This document shows positions 50,881-50,982 of a stretch of DNA of 50,982 nucleotides, one piece after another. The DNA is from an uncultured Aquimarina sp. GTDB lineage: Bacteria; Bacteroidota; Bacteroidia; Flavobacteriales; Flavobacteriaceae. Within the stretch, counting starts at the first letter, position 1; every line of letters starts with the position of its first letter. The notes under the pieces are model-generated. The model ran no database searches and was not told the origin of the DNA. It saw nothing but the letters and a program-made list of their open reading frames with translations. The stretch is taken from contig CANMDH010000040.1 of NCBI GenBank assembly GCA_947496555.1, positions 1 to 50,982 on the forward strand. Direction: 5' to 3'. Made by a program: the position numbers and the translations under genes.

Positions 50881-50982
50881 AAATAAACCCAATTGGGTTA
50901 ATATTATTGTTGTATGCAATAGTCCAGTTCGAGGGGACAATTTTTTCGGAGGAGTACGCGAGGGTTAATGGAGTTTTATTCT
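50881..50982. repeat. Right copy of the window-end inverted repeat
   Basis: Reverse complement of 1-102 (99 of 102 bases; 50906-50982 identical). The palindrome is a shorter AACCCAATTGGGTT at 50886-50899, because one flanking base is changed. Reading outward, the sequence is GTTGTATGCAATAGTCCAGT and so on. It lies 68 bases after the Omp85 stop. Confidence 0.9.

Overview
The window is AT-rich chromosomal DNA from a member of the Flavobacteriia (Bacteroidetes), probably a marine Flavobacteriaceae of the Aquimarina type; the family is well supported and the genus is only a guess. The support is: TAnnTTTG promoter boxes with almost no Shine-Dalgarno sites, DnaE with a fused exonuclease domain, ribosomal protein S16 with a long acidic tail, a mevalonate-pathway cluster, DUF6252, DUF4230 and DUF547 proteins, and interspersed short palindromic repeats of a kind I associate with flavobacterial genomes. 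Most of the 51 protein genes of normal size are housekeeping or ordinary accessory genes. I see no prophage, CRISPR array, secretion system or intact insertion sequence.

Layout. Positions 1-102 and 50881-50982 are the same sequence in inverted orientation, and a tyrosine recombinase abuts the left copy. 1.3-8.9 kb (mostly minus strand): a MutS-like membrane ATPase, small enzymes, a cyclase-family hydrolase, a methyltransferase, hemW and ruvC. 9-12.4 kb: a blaI-blaR1-TPR operon behind three palindromic operators. 12.5-15.2 kb: DUF456 protein, a GIY-YIG gene wedged between tRNA-Asp and a partial copy of that tRNA's 3' end, a DUF58 protein and thioredoxin. 15.4-22.7 kb: a seven-haem cytochrome, dnaE and a DUF6252 lipoprotein. 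23-25.2 kb: rpsP-rimM-(S23 cassette)-trmN6-like. 26-31.2 kb: glutaryl-CoA dehydrogenase, a candidate non-coding RNA, a glycerophosphodiesterase, a flavoprotein, a DUF1697 protein and a secreted protein. 31.5-38 kb: TetR-TspO, then mvaD, mvk and a UbiA prenyltransferase, then a nitrilase and a diverged pseudouridine synthase. 39-43 kb: a membrane glycosyltransferase operon. 43.2-46.1 kb: a polyferredoxin and an FAD reductase. 46.6-50.8 kb: a cell-envelope group (DUF547, beta-barrel protein, GH113 lipoprotein, Omp85-type barrel).

How genes work together. MvaD and Mvk act in the mevalonate route to isopentenyl diphosphate, and the adjacent UbiA enzyme probably consumes a polyprenyl product of it. 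BlaI and BlaR1 form a protease-relieved repressor circuit. RimM, S16 and the TrmN6-like enzyme serve ribosome and tRNA maturation. The iron-sulfur and FAD proteins look like an electron-transfer pair.

Most notable observations: hemW has its radical-SAM cysteines in frame upstream of the first ATG but no ATG, GTG or TTG to start them (ATT is the best candidate); the GIY-YIG gene looks like a small mobile cassette that inserted at tRNA-Asp and rebuilt part of it; an intergenic segment near 27.3-27.5 kb carries outward-facing terminators and may encode a structured RNA; the TPR gene and the S23 gene show frameshifts; the pseudouridine synthase has lost its catalytic aspartate; and the inverted repeat at the window ends has 77 identical bases, which fits an assembly k-mer overlap at a multicopy sequence.
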